Source of the DNA: Bacteroidota bacterium
GTDB lineage: Bacteria > Bacteroidota > Bacteroidia > Cytophagales > Cyclobacteriaceae
DNA: 64,000 bases
NCBI GenBank assembly: GCA_018266435.1
Contig: JAFEAL010000008.1
Location: 62,001 to 126,000, forward strand
Direction of reading: 5' to 3'
This document shows, in pieces, positions 8,706-17,632 of the stretch. Both the position numbers and the translations under genes were made by a program. How positions within the stretch are numbered: position 1 is the stretch's first letter; each line of letters starts with the position of its first letter. The notes under the pieces were generated by a model, which was not told the DNA's origin, searched no databases, and worked only from the letters and a program-made list of their open reading frames with translations.

Positions 8706-9656
8706 ATGATTTATCGATTCATTACAGCCATTTTTATTTCTGTTATCGTAAGTTCGTGCATCGTCTCTAAGAAAAAATTTGACGACATGCTGGCGCAAAA
8801 AGTTAAAGCCGAGGGCGAGCTGGCCGATAAGCGCAAAGCACTTGATCTGGCTAATGCCAACATCAGCCAACTGAACGAGTCTCTTAAAAAAAATAAAAAA
8901 GAAGCCGATTCATTGAATGAAAGTCTGCACGCCAGTAACAAAAAATTAGCAGACCTTAATAAAGACTATGAAAAACTAAATGCCAATTATAAACTTTCGC
9001 TGACTAAAAGTGGCAAACTCAATCAGGATTTATCTCAGCAGCGTGATCAATTATTAACCATTCAAGACAACCTTGAGAAAACACGACAGCAAAATGATTC
9101 GCTCAGTAATAGTTTGGCAGAACGTGAAAAAAAAGTAAAAGAATTGGAGCAAGTGCTGGCTAAGAAAGACAAGGCTGTACAAGACCTGAAAAACCGCATC
9201 AGCAATGCGCTGCTCAACTTCAAAGAAAATGATTTGACCGTGAAAGTAAAAAACGGAAAAGTATATGTTTCGCTGGCCGAACAGTTGTTGTTTGGGTCGG
9301 GTAGCATTGTAGTAGATAAAAAAGGAGAAACTGCATTGCACCAGTTGGCCAAAGCAATAAAAGATCAAAAAGACATAAACATGATGATTGAAGGGCACAC
9401 GGATAATGTGCCAATCTCGGCCAAAACCAAATACATGGAAGACAACTGGGATTTGAGCGTATTACGTGCCACCGCCATTACCAAAATTTTGATCAAGGCC
9501 GGTATGTCACCCAATCAAATTACTTCTGCGGGCCGGGGTGAGTACTCACCGGTAGCCTCGAATGATAATGCGCAAAACAAACAAAAAAACAGACGTACAG
9601 AAATTATAGTTACGCCTAAACTTGATGAGTTGTTTAAAATTTTAGATTCCAATTAA
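8706..9656 (+). CDS. OmpA-family lipoprotein with long coiled coil
   Basis: Outer-membrane lipoprotein (316 aa) that probably ties the membrane to peptidoglycan. The signal peptide ends in the lipobox VSSC (Cys at about 18). Residues 25-165 are almost entirely coiled coil rich in K, E, L, N and Q. The C-terminal OmpA domain (about 190-310) shows LLFGSGSIVVDKKG, IEGHTDNVPIS, NWDLSVLRAT and NRRTEIIVTPKL, which includes the peptidoglycan-binding NR-R motif. The gene is followed by a 54-aa membrane protein and mtgA, which suggests an envelope locus. Confidence 0.92.
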   Translation: MIYRFITAIFISVIVSSCIVSKKKFDDMLAQKVKAEGELADKRKALDLANANISQLNESLKKNKKEADSLNESLHASNKKLADLNKDYEKLNANYKLSLTKSGKLNQDLSQQRDQLLTIQDNLEKTRQQNDSLSNSLAEREKKVKELEQVLAKKDKAVQDLKNRISNALLNFKENDLTVKVKNGKVYVSLAEQLLFGSGSIVVDKKGETALHQLAKAIKDQKDINMMIEGHTDNVPISAKTKYMEDNWDLSVLRATAITKILIKAGMSPNQITSAGRGEYSPVASNDNAQNKQKNRRTEIIVTPKLDELFKILDSN

Positions 9657-9668
9657 CCTGTTATAGCA

Positions 9669-9833
9669 ATGTCAAATATATTTTATTTAGCAATCCTTGT
9701 TTTGGATATTGTTGTTGTTTTGGAGATTCTCAAGAGCAACAAAGACATGGAAAAGAAAGCACTATGGATCATTGCGGTGATCTTTCTTCCGTTGCTTGGG
9801 CCAGTTCTCTATTACTTCATGGGCAAAAAATAA
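9669..9833 (+). CDS. PLDc_N-type small membrane protein
   Basis: A 54-aa protein starting MSNIFYLAILVLDIVVV. It has two hydrophobic helices separated by a charged linker (LEILKSNKDMEKKALWI), and the second helix carries the motif FLPLLGPVLYYFMGKK. This matches the PLDc_N module, found alone in Bacteroidota or fused to cardiolipin synthases. The function of the stand-alone form is unknown. It lies 12 bases after the OmpA lipoprotein gene and 16 bases before mtgA, so cotranscription is likely. Confidence 0.8.
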   Translation: MSNIFYLAILVLDIVVVLEILKSNKDMEKKALWIIAVIFLPLLGPVLYYFMGKK

Positions 9834-9849
9834 GTTTCATTGCTAAACG

Positions 9850-10542
9850 ATGCGCTCCAAGATTGTAGGTTGGCTTTACAAACTTTGGAAGGTATTTCTT
9901 GTTTTTTTTCTAGCTCAGTTCGTTTATATTTTTTTGTTGAAGTGGATAGATCCGCCCGTTACGGCTACCCAGTTTGTGAGTTGGGTAAAAGGCAATGGAT
10001 TAAAACGCGATTATGTTTCATTAGATGAAATGTCGCCCAGCATCAGGCTGGCCGTAATGGCTTCAGAAGACCAACTCTTTCCCGATCACAATGGGTTTGA
10101 TGTAAAAAGTATCAAGCTGGCACTGAAAGAGAAAAATAAGTACCGCAAGCAAATGCGCGGGGCTTCTACCATCAGTCAACAAACGGCAAAAAATGTTTTT
10201 TTGTGGCAAAGCAGAAGTTGGTTGAGAAAAGGGCTGGAGGTCTATTTCACTTTTATGATTGAGCTGACTTGGGGAAAGAAACGAATCCTTGAAATGTACC
10301 TGAATGTGAGTGAAATGGGCAACGGCATTTTTGGTATTGAAGCAGCTTCGCAAAATTATTTTCATAAGCCGGCAAAAAAATTATCTCGGGCAGAGGCCGC
10401 CATGATTGCTGCGTGTTTGCCCAGCCCAAAAAAAATACGGGTACAGCCACCCTCTAACTATGTTAACCAGCGCTATCCGCAAATCATGCAGCAGATGGAC
10501 TTCATCGAGCCGGATGAAGATGTTCATAACTTGTTGCAATAA
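9850..10542 (+). CDS. mtgA: Monofunctional biosynthetic peptidoglycan transglycosylase
   Basis: GT51 glycosyltransferase (230 aa) that polymerises lipid II into glycan strands without a transpeptidase domain. There is one N-terminal membrane anchor (about 10-32). The catalytic motif ASEDQLFPDHNGFD (glutamate near residue 74) is present, then RGASTISQQTAKNVFLW, RKGLEVYFTFMIELTWGKKRILEMYLN and GIEAASQNYFHK, in the order seen in GT51 enzymes. The length matches MtgA. Its stop is only six bases from the convergent stop of the next gene. Confidence 0.94.
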   Translation: MRSKIVGWLYKLWKVFLVFFLAQFVYIFLLKWIDPPVTATQFVSWVKGNGLKRDYVSLDEMSPSIRLAVMASEDQLFPDHNGFDVKSIKLALKEKNKYRKQMRGASTISQQTAKNVFLWQSRSWLRKGLEVYFTFMIELTWGKKRILEMYLNVSEMGNGIFGIEAASQNYFHKPAKKLSRAEAAMIAACLPSPKKIRVQPPSNYVNQRYPQIMQQMDFIEPDEDVHNLLQ

Positions 10543-10548
10543 GATATG

Positions 10549-12273
10549 TTATAATTTCGGAGCGAGCCACAAAAACCCCGCTGAAAACAAAAACAGCAAA
10601 AAGAAAATTAAAGAAGAAATTTCTTTTTTTTCGATTGTCAGATTAGCCGTAGTACTGAGAGGACGAACGGCTTTCTTTGTTTCCAATACTCTGTTAGCAG
10701 CTCGCAGCGATTTCCATGAATCATCTGATGGAACAAAATAACTGAGGCTTGCATCTTTTGTGCGAAGCTCGTGCCAGCCGGGTTTACCTGCCCAGATTCT
10801 GGTATGCCAAAAATCATCAACCACTAAATCTTCTTTAAGCGGAACTTGTATCGAATCAGCAAAAAGGGAAACCGGTTCAGGAGAAATAACCTCTGCCTCA
10901 AATGGGTTGTTGGTATAATATGGGAAGGGTGTATTTATTTTTATTTCAGCAGTATTTTTTTTACGGGCAACCTTTGAAATAAGCTCTGACCAGGTTTTGG
11001 AATAATCTCTCGTATTTCCCTCTGTGTTGAGTTTGTACGTTTCTTGCAAAAGAGTAAAGGCTATCCGTCCATAGCCCTGTAAAATATAGCCCGATATGTT
11101 TCTTGGTCCGGAGGCCAATACAGTGTAAATATCTTGTGTAGGCGTAATGTCAAAGCTGACAGTTGGAATAGTATATTTTTTACTCAATACAATGTGTGCC
11201 GTATCTTTGAGCGAAGGCACAAATTGCAACGGCCAAAGCCATTGTAGGTTTTTGGGGTCATCGGTAAGCATAACCAACACACCAAGCCCATTCTTCACGG
11301 CATTTTTCAATTCTATTTTTTCATTTTGAGTCAGGGAATGGAGTGTTGCCACATCTATAAAGAGTAAGTCATAAAGCCTTAGACTCTCGCGAGATATTGG
11401 GTTGATCTTTGTTTGAGGAGTGTTGATGTACTCGTACGTGTAAGCCTCTTTTGAGATTTGGTAGCGGAGTGTAAGCGAGTGATTTCGTTCGCTGAGAAAG
11501 TTTTTAAGATTCCTGGTTTCAGCAGTTGGAAATTTTTGAATGAAGAGTATTTGAAGAGGGCTTTCAGCCGCAACATCTATCGGCACCGGTTCACGGTACG
11601 AGCGGTTTCCTGTCGTAATTTCCAGTTGATAAATAAACTTTCCATTTTGCCTAGGCCAAAATGAGAGTGTAAACGGCCGGTTAAGGCCCTTCATTAACTG
11701 CACAGAATCTTCTGTGCCGGCCGGCCCTATCAACCGCAGGCGCGTATCTGCAAGGCCACTCACAATGCCCTTTAGCATACCCTCATGATGTTCAATCACT
11801 TCATCTTCAAAAAATATTTTTACTACGCCCTCAGGTTCAGTTGGTAAGAATTGAAAATTTTTATTGGGCATCATTTCCAGTGCTGAGGAGGAGAGCCCTT
11901 CACCTAAAATAATTTTTACAGCACCACCTCGTTTTTCAAAAAAATCATCTTCAATCAAGAGTGCATTTTTCACTTCGTCACAATCTGTTGTGCGCATGAG
12001 TTTAAGATGGGGGTTTTGTTTAAGCAAACTATCAACCTGCGAAATTTTGAATCCGGGTGTGAGCAACAGAACGCCATCAGTTGTTTGAGTTTGATAAAAA
12101 GGCCGGAACAGAAAACCCAGCAGGCTGATGCCTATGAATAGGATGGCGGCAAGCCGGCCAATCAGCAACCGGTTTTTTTTCTTGATCTCAAACCCCAGCG
12201 AAAAAAGAACTAAAAGCAGGATGAGCGCAAAAGTCCAGGGCGGGGCAGATGGAGCTAAACCAAAATTATTCAT
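10549..12273 (-). CDS. Membrane protein of the Bat-like cluster with a DJ-1-like central domain
   Basis: Last gene of the MoxR/DUF58/BatA-type operon (574 aa). Two N-terminal helices (about 14-30 and 38-58) and one C-terminal helix (about 550-568) anchor a large periplasmic region. Around residues 230-350 the alternation LQILFIQKFPTAETRNLKNFL, LRLYDLLFIDVATL, NAVKNGLGVLVMLTD resembles a glutamine-amidotransferase/DJ-1-like fold, as in other membrane proteins of Bat clusters. No catalytic triad could be confirmed. It overlaps the preceding gene by eight bases, so translation is probably coupled. The substrate is unknown. Confidence 0.72.
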   Translation of the reverse strand: MNNFGLAPSAPPWTFALILLLVLFSLGFEIKKKNRLLIGRLAAILFIGISLLGFLFRPFYQTQTTDGVLLLTPGFKISQVDSLLKQNPHLKLMRTTDCDEVKNALLIEDDFFEKRGGAVKIILGEGLSSSALEMMPNKNFQFLPTEPEGVVKIFFEDEVIEHHEGMLKGIVSGLADTRLRLIGPAGTEDSVQLMKGLNRPFTLSFWPRQNGKFIYQLEITTGNRSYREPVPIDVAAESPLQILFIQKFPTAETRNLKNFLSERNHSLTLRYQISKEAYTYEYINTPQTKINPISRESLRLYDLLFIDVATLHSLTQNEKIELKNAVKNGLGVLVMLTDDPKNLQWLWPLQFVPSLKDTAHIVLSKKYTIPTVSFDITPTQDIYTVLASGPRNISGYILQGYGRIAFTLLQETYKLNTEGNTRDYSKTWSELISKVARKKNTAEIKINTPFPYYTNNPFEAEVISPEPVSLFADSIQVPLKEDLVVDDFWHTRIWAGKPGWHELRTKDASLSYFVPSDDSWKSLRAANRVLETKKAVRPLSTTANLTIEKKEISSLIFFLLFLFSAGFLWLAPKL

Positions 12274-14515
12274 GCTTGCTGTTTTCCAGTTGTTGAATGA
12301 AAAACTGATTCAGTTTATTTGCCGAGCTTGCCTCACGACTGGGCGATGTTGGTCTCTGTGGCAAAACCAGCCATAAAATTTTTCTCAGTTGGTGAAGTTC
12401 GTTTTTTCTATCAGCGAGCGTAGCCTTATTCTCGGCTAATCTTTTGAGCAGAGTCAACCCATGTACGAGTGAGGGCTGTTCGAGAGCAATGGAAGAAAAT
12501 TCTTGTCCGGCCCGTTGAAAAACCCGTTGCACGACCGGAGAAATAGTTATTTCAGGAGCTTGTATAAGTTTTTCGGTAAGAAGTAATGCCGCGCGCACCT
12601 CAGGCAGATCATTTTCTTTTTCGCTCACCCAAAGCAGGGTTGGTCCTTTCACTTCAGAAAGATCGGCTGTTAGCCGCTTTTCTTCTTTGAGAGGAGGTGG
12701 ATCAAAACCCGTGCGATGAACATAAATACGCGAATCATTGCTGATTTCTTTCAGCAGTTTTAGTGCCGTGTATTGATGGGGCAATGATTTTTCGGGTTGG
12801 TATAAACGAAGGTAAAGTTCGGCATCCCACATGACAGTAAGTGCGGCTTTCAGTTTGGCACGGATCGACTGCTCAAAAAATGTTGCCACTTCGGTATTAT
12901 CGTGGCTGTGGACGAAAGCGGCCAGCGGGTCTTCTTTTTTATCAGGGTCATGAGGTTCTTCTTTGTGGTTGTGTTCTGTTTTTTTATCGGGCACCAGGTT
13001 GTGCTCGTTTTCTTTGTCGTGCTGGTGGCCAAATTTTTTCATTACGTCTTGATCCTTTTCTTCGTCATGCGAGGTATTGACCTCTGTAGCAATTCCGCTG
13101 TCTTCTTCTTCGCCCAGAAACTGACCGTACTTCAAGCGAAGTGTTTTCTGATCAAAGCCCAACTCGTTGCTGGTGGCATTGAATTGCTGCTTTGAAATTC
13201 TCGTTTTGTCTTTTAATAATTTTTCAGTGTCAATAATAATCTGTCGCTGACTGCGAAAGTAATCGGGCATGAGGTCTACCCCCAATCCTGAGTCGTCAAC
13301 GGTTGAATTTTTTGTTGTATCCTGCACTGCAATAAAGTAAGTTTCTGTTCTGCTGCGATTGGGCTGTGGTGATTTGTTATCAAATGCTTCCACATAAAAA
13401 TACAGTTCATCACCCGGCTCGAGCCCCAGTTTTTTCAGGTTCAGTATTGTTCCAGCATTTACCTGCTTGCCTGATATATGTTGTGGAGTTGTAAACCTCA
13501 ATCTTTCTTCGCGAAACTTAATTCCTTCGCCACTGCCTTTGCTTACCGTGGCAATAATACCGGCATCCGTTAGCGCATAATCATCGCTGAGTTGAGCGGT
13601 TACACTTATTTCATGCCGGTCAGTATGTATTAAGCGGGTAAACTGGCTCAGTCCGCCTATCAAAATTTTTGGGGCATTGTCTTTTAGTATTTCTATTCTA
13701 TAATAATCAGACCAATGTGTTGTGTGTTCGTCATTCCATTTCAACTGATAAAAACCGGATTGGCTAAATTCTTTTTCGAGAATAAATACATTTCCTGTTT
13801 TTTTAAAAGCTGAACTATCCCGGTTAGAAAAAATTATTTTCGCATCGCGTACCCTTCCTTTAAATTCAATTTGCCATCGCACGTTGCTACTTTCCGGAAA
13901 GGATAATTCAAAGTTTTTTGATGAATAAGCCCGAATGGTTGTATAAACGGGTGGGGTAATTTGTATTTCAAATGAAGCAACTGATGAGGGCGGGGTTTTC
14001 ATTGGCTCAGGGTTGGCTTTGAGCCTTACTTTTTTATTCCCTGAAAAATCTATGGGTATAAGAAATGAACTGAATAAAAATGAAAGCCCCACGCACAAGG
14101 CCAATAGCAACGATGACCGAACCAGCAGATGAGGCAATTTGATATTTGGATAAAGCCGCGAAAACTGTTCTATCGTTTTTTCTTTTTGTATTTTTTCGAG
14201 TGTACTCAACTCATCATCTTCTATCATGAGTAAATCGGCACTTTGCTGCAGTGAAGGGTATTGTTGGTTAAGAAATCTTACTAAATCAAGCGAGTTTAAT
14301 TTCAGCAGGTTGTACTTCATGATCAGAAACACAAAACAAAATGTGCCTGCCAAACCACCAACTAATATTCTTACTGAACCTGCATCATCCCAAAGTTTAG
14401 TTAAAGAAAAAATGATACATGCTACGCCCGTGCTGAGCAGGGTAATCTCAGCCACCCGGTATCGCACATACCTTTTCTTTAGTTTAGTTATGCCATGTGT
14501 TGGTTGTGTGCTCAT
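12266..14515 (-). CDS. DUF4175-like membrane protein with His/Asp/Glu-rich insert
   Basis: Large membrane protein (749 aa) in the same operon. It has two N-terminal helices (about 24-40 and 48-68), another at about 130-155, and a long periplasmic part. This includes beta-rich segments (PPVYTTIRAYSSKNFELSFPE) and DELYFYVEAFDNKSPQPNRSRT, typical of DUF4175-like proteins of Bat clusters. Between about residues 468 and 540 lies an acidic, histidine-rich stretch (GHQHDKENEHN, EHNHKEEPHDPDKKED, HSHD) with nine histidines in about 58 residues, which may bind metal. It overlaps its neighbours by eight and four bases. Confidence 0.75.
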   Translation of the reverse strand: MSTQPTHGITKLKKRYVRYRVAEITLLSTGVACIIFSLTKLWDDAGSVRILVGGLAGTFCFVFLIMKYNLLKLNSLDLVRFLNQQYPSLQQSADLLMIEDDELSTLEKIQKEKTIEQFSRLYPNIKLPHLLVRSSLLLALCVGLSFLFSSFLIPIDFSGNKKVRLKANPEPMKTPPSSVASFEIQITPPVYTTIRAYSSKNFELSFPESSNVRWQIEFKGRVRDAKIIFSNRDSSAFKKTGNVFILEKEFSQSGFYQLKWNDEHTTHWSDYYRIEILKDNAPKILIGGLSQFTRLIHTDRHEISVTAQLSDDYALTDAGIIATVSKGSGEGIKFREERLRFTTPQHISGKQVNAGTILNLKKLGLEPGDELYFYVEAFDNKSPQPNRSRTETYFIAVQDTTKNSTVDDSGLGVDLMPDYFRSQRQIIIDTEKLLKDKTRISKQQFNATSNELGFDQKTLRLKYGQFLGEEEDSGIATEVNTSHDEEKDQDVMKKFGHQHDKENEHNLVPDKKTEHNHKEEPHDPDKKEDPLAAFVHSHDNTEVATFFEQSIRAKLKAALTVMWDAELYLRLYQPEKSLPHQYTALKLLKEISNDSRIYVHRTGFDPPPLKEEKRLTADLSEVKGPTLLWVSEKENDLPEVRAALLLTEKLIQAPEITISPVVQRVFQRAGQEFSSIALEQPSLVHGLTLLKRLAENKATLADRKNELHQLRKILWLVLPQRPTSPSREASSANKLNQFFIQQLENSKHE

Positions 14516-15717
14516 TGCTTTCGTTGAAAGGCGAGGTAACGTTCAATCATAAAAAGCAAAACAAATAATATGATAAGAAAGACCGGAAAACCAGGGGATA
14601 AGATGAAAGTGCCTTGTCCTTCTTTGTCGGAAATCCAAGCCATGGCTTCAGGCAAGATGCGCTGGTCATTAAGTCTTGCGGTTTTTTGCCAGGCAGAATC
14701 ATACGTGAGCAGAGATGCCAACGACAAGACCAGGTTATTTTTTAACGCATTTTCTTCAGTAAGCAGCCGGTTGAGTACCCATTTTTTATATCCGGTTTGC
14801 CGGATCAAGTCAGTCGAAATTTCCGGAGCCCATTGTAAAATTTTTGAATTGGTTTCCGGAGGCTTGTCTTCACTCATCCAAAAAACCCAGTCGGCAGAAT
14901 CGGCTAAAGAGAATTGTGCCGGTTTTTTTTCTATGATTTGAAATGATGAAAAGGCAACAGGGTCAATAGCACGAACGGCCGCAGCAAGTATTTGCTTTTC
15001 GTGTAAGCGAGCCGGATCACTCACCAGTATTATTTTTATTTGACGTGGCGGGGTTGCTTTGATTGTATCGTTGGCCGATTGTATTATTTTATTCTCAAAA
15101 GAAGTCAGTAGGGCATTAGACATTCCTGTTCTCACAATCACACTGTCGTTTTTTTGAACAGCTCCTAATACAATTTTTTTCTCGGCTGTCTGCACCGGAA
15201 TGATTTTTAGGTTGGCCGGAACCGGCTGGCGCCTGCCTCTAAAATGTTCGGCTTTTGTCCATGAAAAAATAACAGCCTCTTCAAGGTCCAGGTTTTTTAG
15301 TTCTTGTATCACCGACCAGTAATTTAGTTCATCAGCGGCAGGCATGCCTGCCGCTGATGAAAATACACTCGCGATTTTATGTTGCTCGTATCCTTGTTTT
15401 TCAAGACTATCAACAGCAGCCTGCACATTTTTATTTTTTTCTGTACCGGTTTCAACCAATATCCATTTCCCTTTTTTATGGTTAAAGTGAAGACCGCTTA
15501 AGACCAACGAGAGAATAACAATCAATGTGCACCGTAAAACCAGTAAGAATATTTCATTTAGCCGGATACCTCTGAATTGCTGGGTGCTGGTTTCGTGCAC
15601 ATGCCGGAGGCTGCCGAGTTTAATAATTTTTCCTTCTTTACGACTGAGAAGATGAATGGCTACGGGGATGAGTAGCCCCAGTAATGACCAAAGGTATGCG
15701 GAATTTGCCAGGCTCAT
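14512..15717 (-). CDS. BatA-type membrane protein (N-terminal double-helix domain)
   Basis: Membrane protein (401 aa) starting with the BatA N-terminal domain: SLLGLLIPVAIHLLSRKEG, then a second helix near 55-75. The middle is soluble, with one terminal helix (about 372-392) and a basic tail. The MIDAS motif of full BatA/BatB (DxSxS) is not evident, so it may serve as scaffold rather than a metal-dependent adhesion domain. Residues 119-130 are encoded by a perfect 34-bp palindrome. The gene overlaps both the DUF58 gene and the DUF4175-like gene by four bases. Confidence 0.8.
   Translation of the reverse strand: MSLANSAYLWSLLGLLIPVAIHLLSRKEGKIIKLGSLRHVHETSTQQFRGIRLNEIFLLVLRCTLIVILSLVLSGLHFNHKKGKWILVETGTEKNKNVQAAVDSLEKQGYEQHKIASVFSSAAGMPAADELNYWSVIQELKNLDLEEAVIFSWTKAEHFRGRRQPVPANLKIIPVQTAEKKIVLGAVQKNDSVIVRTGMSNALLTSFENKIIQSANDTIKATPPRQIKIILVSDPARLHEKQILAAAVRAIDPVAFSSFQIIEKKPAQFSLADSADWVFWMSEDKPPETNSKILQWAPEISTDLIRQTGYKKWVLNRLLTEENALKNNLVLSLASLLTYDSAWQKTARLNDQRILPEAMAWISDKEGQGTFILSPGFPVFLIILFVLLFMIERYLAFQRKQ
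15328..15361. repeat. Perfect 34-bp palindrome inside the BatA-type gene
   Basis: Every base from 15328 to 15344 pairs with its partner in 15345-15361, with no loop. The centre reads GGCAGGCATGCCTGCC. It keeps the reading frame and encodes FSSAAGMPAADE. A palindrome this long is unlikely by chance and resembles an inserted repetitive element. Confidence 0.85.
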
Positions 15718-16607
15718 CTCATCAGGCGTTTTCGTGCAGAAAGAAAATCATACAGCACCTGGTCTACCGGTTCATGGAGGTACACTAAGTGATAGTTAAT
15801 TTGTTTTTCGAGCATGCGGTGGCGCGTTTGGTGCAGCCAGTTTTTCACGCGAGTGCTGTACTCCTTTTGCTGAACCTGAGTATTTGCTTTGGTGCGGATA
15901 CCCGTCTCCAGATCTTCGAAGGTAAATGACCCCTCAAAGTTAAATTCTGCTTCGCGCCTTCCCATCAGGTGAAATACAATTACTTCATTTCGTGGGGTTT
16001 TTAATCTTGAAATGAAATGAAAAAGATCATCGTTTTCGTCATATAAATCTGTAACAAAAACCACAATCTCTTTGCCGTGGTGATCAAACAACTGCTCGAT
16101 ATCAGTATTTTTCCAGGTGCCTTCGCTTTTAAGTTTAACCAGGCCATTCAAGAACCGGAGAAACTGTTGTTGTTCAAACCGTGGGTGTACTATATGCAAA
16201 TTTTTATTGTTCATGGCATAAAGCCCGAACGTATCGCTTTGTTTCCGTGCCAGGTAGGCAAGTGCTGCGATTATCACTTTTCCATATTGAAATTTGGTCA
16301 GCTCATTTTCTTTGTAGGCCATCGAGTGGCTGGCATCGAGCATGAACTTTACAGTGACGTTGGTTTCAATGTCAGCTTGTTTGATGTAGTAGCGTTCTGA
16401 CCGGGCAAACATTTTCCAATCCAGTTGGCGCAGGTCATCACCGGGTTGGTAACTTCGGTATTGGCTAAACTCCTGCCCTGCACCCACGGCTTGGCTTTTG
16501 TTACTGCCACTCATAAATCCTTCGGTAATGATGCGCGCCACCAGTTCAAGACCGTTGACGGTATTGAGAATTTCGGGTTTTAATAATTCTTTGATGCGCG
16601 TGTCCAC
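15714..16607 (-). CDS. DUF58 domain protein with VWA-like fold
   Basis: Soluble DUF58 protein (297 aa), partner of MoxR ATPases in Bat-type clusters. It contains the DUF58 signature QEFSQYRSYQPGDDLRQLDW (about 45-64) followed by KMFARSERYYIKQ. A VWA-like part begins at FMLDASHSMAY, where DASHS at 91-95 has the DxSxS layout of a metal-ion-dependent adhesion site. EIVVFVTDLYDEND continues the fold. The MoxR gene ends four bases upstream. Such pairs are thought to assemble or activate metal-containing or envelope complexes; the client here is unknown. Confidence 0.9.
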   Translation of the reverse strand: MDTRIKELLKPEILNTVNGLELVARIITEGFMSGSNKSQAVGAGQEFSQYRSYQPGDDLRQLDWKMFARSERYYIKQADIETNVTVKFMLDASHSMAYKENELTKFQYGKVIIAALAYLARKQSDTFGLYAMNNKNLHIVHPRFEQQQFLRFLNGLVKLKSEGTWKNTDIEQLFDHHGKEIVVFVTDLYDENDDLFHFISRLKTPRNEVIVFHLMGRREAEFNFEGSFTFEDLETGIRTKANTQVQQKEYSTRVKNWLHQTRHRMLEKQINYHLVYLHEPVDQVLYDFLSARKRLMR

Positions 16608-16611
16608 GAGA

Positions 16612-17613
16612 TCAGATGCCTTTCTTAACCCGGATTGTTTTCAAAAGATGCTGAGTCACTTCGGTAGATCCTACGCCTTCTGCTTCGGCTTTGAAGTTCA
16701 TTAAAATACGGTGGCGCAAAACAGGATAGGCGATGTGTTCAATATCTTCTTCAGTTACGGCAAAACTTCCTCTCAGCAGTGCGCGGGCTTTGGCTGTAAG
16801 AATCATGGCCTGTCCTGCCCGCGGGCCGGCTCCCCATCGCACCCACTCGTTTACAAAATTGCTTTCACTGTTACCGGGTCGTGTAGCTCGCACCAGCCGG
16901 CTCACCCATTTTACCAAGTCTGCGTTAATGTGCACCTCGCGAACCAGGTTTTGTGCTTCTATAATTTGTGCGCCTTCAATTACTTTATGAATGTCACTTT
17001 TCTTTCTTCCGGTGGTGCTTTCTAAAATAGAAACCTCTTCGTCTGCGGTGGGGTAGTTTACTTTGATATACAGCAGAAAGCGATCGAGTTGAGCTTCGGG
17101 CAAAGGAAAGGTACCTGATTGCTCAATCGGATTTTGAGTGGCCAGGATAAAGAATGGTCTTTCTAATTTGTACGAAACGCCTCCATAGGTAACTTCAAAC
17201 TCTTGCATGGCTTCAAGAAGAGCCGACTGGGTTTTGGGAGACGTGCGGTTAATTTCGTCTGCCAGAATGATGTTGGCAAAGATCGGCCCTCGGTTGAACT
17301 TAAAAATCCGCTTACCTGTGGTGTGGTCTTCTTCCAGAATTTCGGTACCAATAATATCCGAAGGCATGAGATCAGGCGTGAATTGAATTCTTCTGAACTT
17401 CAAATCAATGGCTTCGGAGAGGGTTCGTATCATTAACGTTTTGGCAAGACCCGGCACACCTTCTAACAAGGCGTGACCACCGGCTAAAAAGGTAATCAGT
17501 AATTGATCGATGGTCTCCTCCTGACCTACAATCACTTTGCCTATTTCTTTCTTAAGTTTTCCCAGGTTTTCGATTAGCTCGTGAACTGATTTTTCTGTGG
17601 TATCCGTTTTCAT
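16612..17613 (-). CDS. MoxR-family AAA+ ATPase
   Basis: AAA+ chaperone-like ATPase (333 aa). Walker A is GVPGLAKT at 52-59, Walker B is ILADEINR, and the following SPKTQSALLEAMQE, ATQNPIEQSGTFPLPEAQLDRF and the C-terminal lid (RVKKGI end) are diagnostic of MoxR. It probably remodels the DUF58/BatA-type partners encoded immediately downstream. It starts 19 bases after the DUF4159 gene. Confidence 0.95.
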   Translation of the reverse strand: MKTDTTEKSVHELIENLGKLKKEIGKVIVGQEETIDQLLITFLAGGHALLEGVPGLAKTLMIRTLSEAIDLKFRRIQFTPDLMPSDIIGTEILEEDHTTGKRIFKFNRGPIFANIILADEINRTSPKTQSALLEAMQEFEVTYGGVSYKLERPFFILATQNPIEQSGTFPLPEAQLDRFLLYIKVNYPTADEEVSILESTTGRKKSDIHKVIEGAQIIEAQNLVREVHINADLVKWVSRLVRATRPGNSESNFVNEWVRWGAGPRAGQAMILTAKARALLRGSFAVTEEDIEHIAYPVLRHRILMNFKAEAEGVGSTEVTQHLLKTIRVKKGI

Positions 17614-17632
17614 TCCTTTTTGGTTGTGGTTC

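Noticed and set aside
12902..13195. Plus-strand frame opposite the His-rich insert
   Set aside because: It is the antisense of a biased coding region (runs of F and V) and has no independent support.
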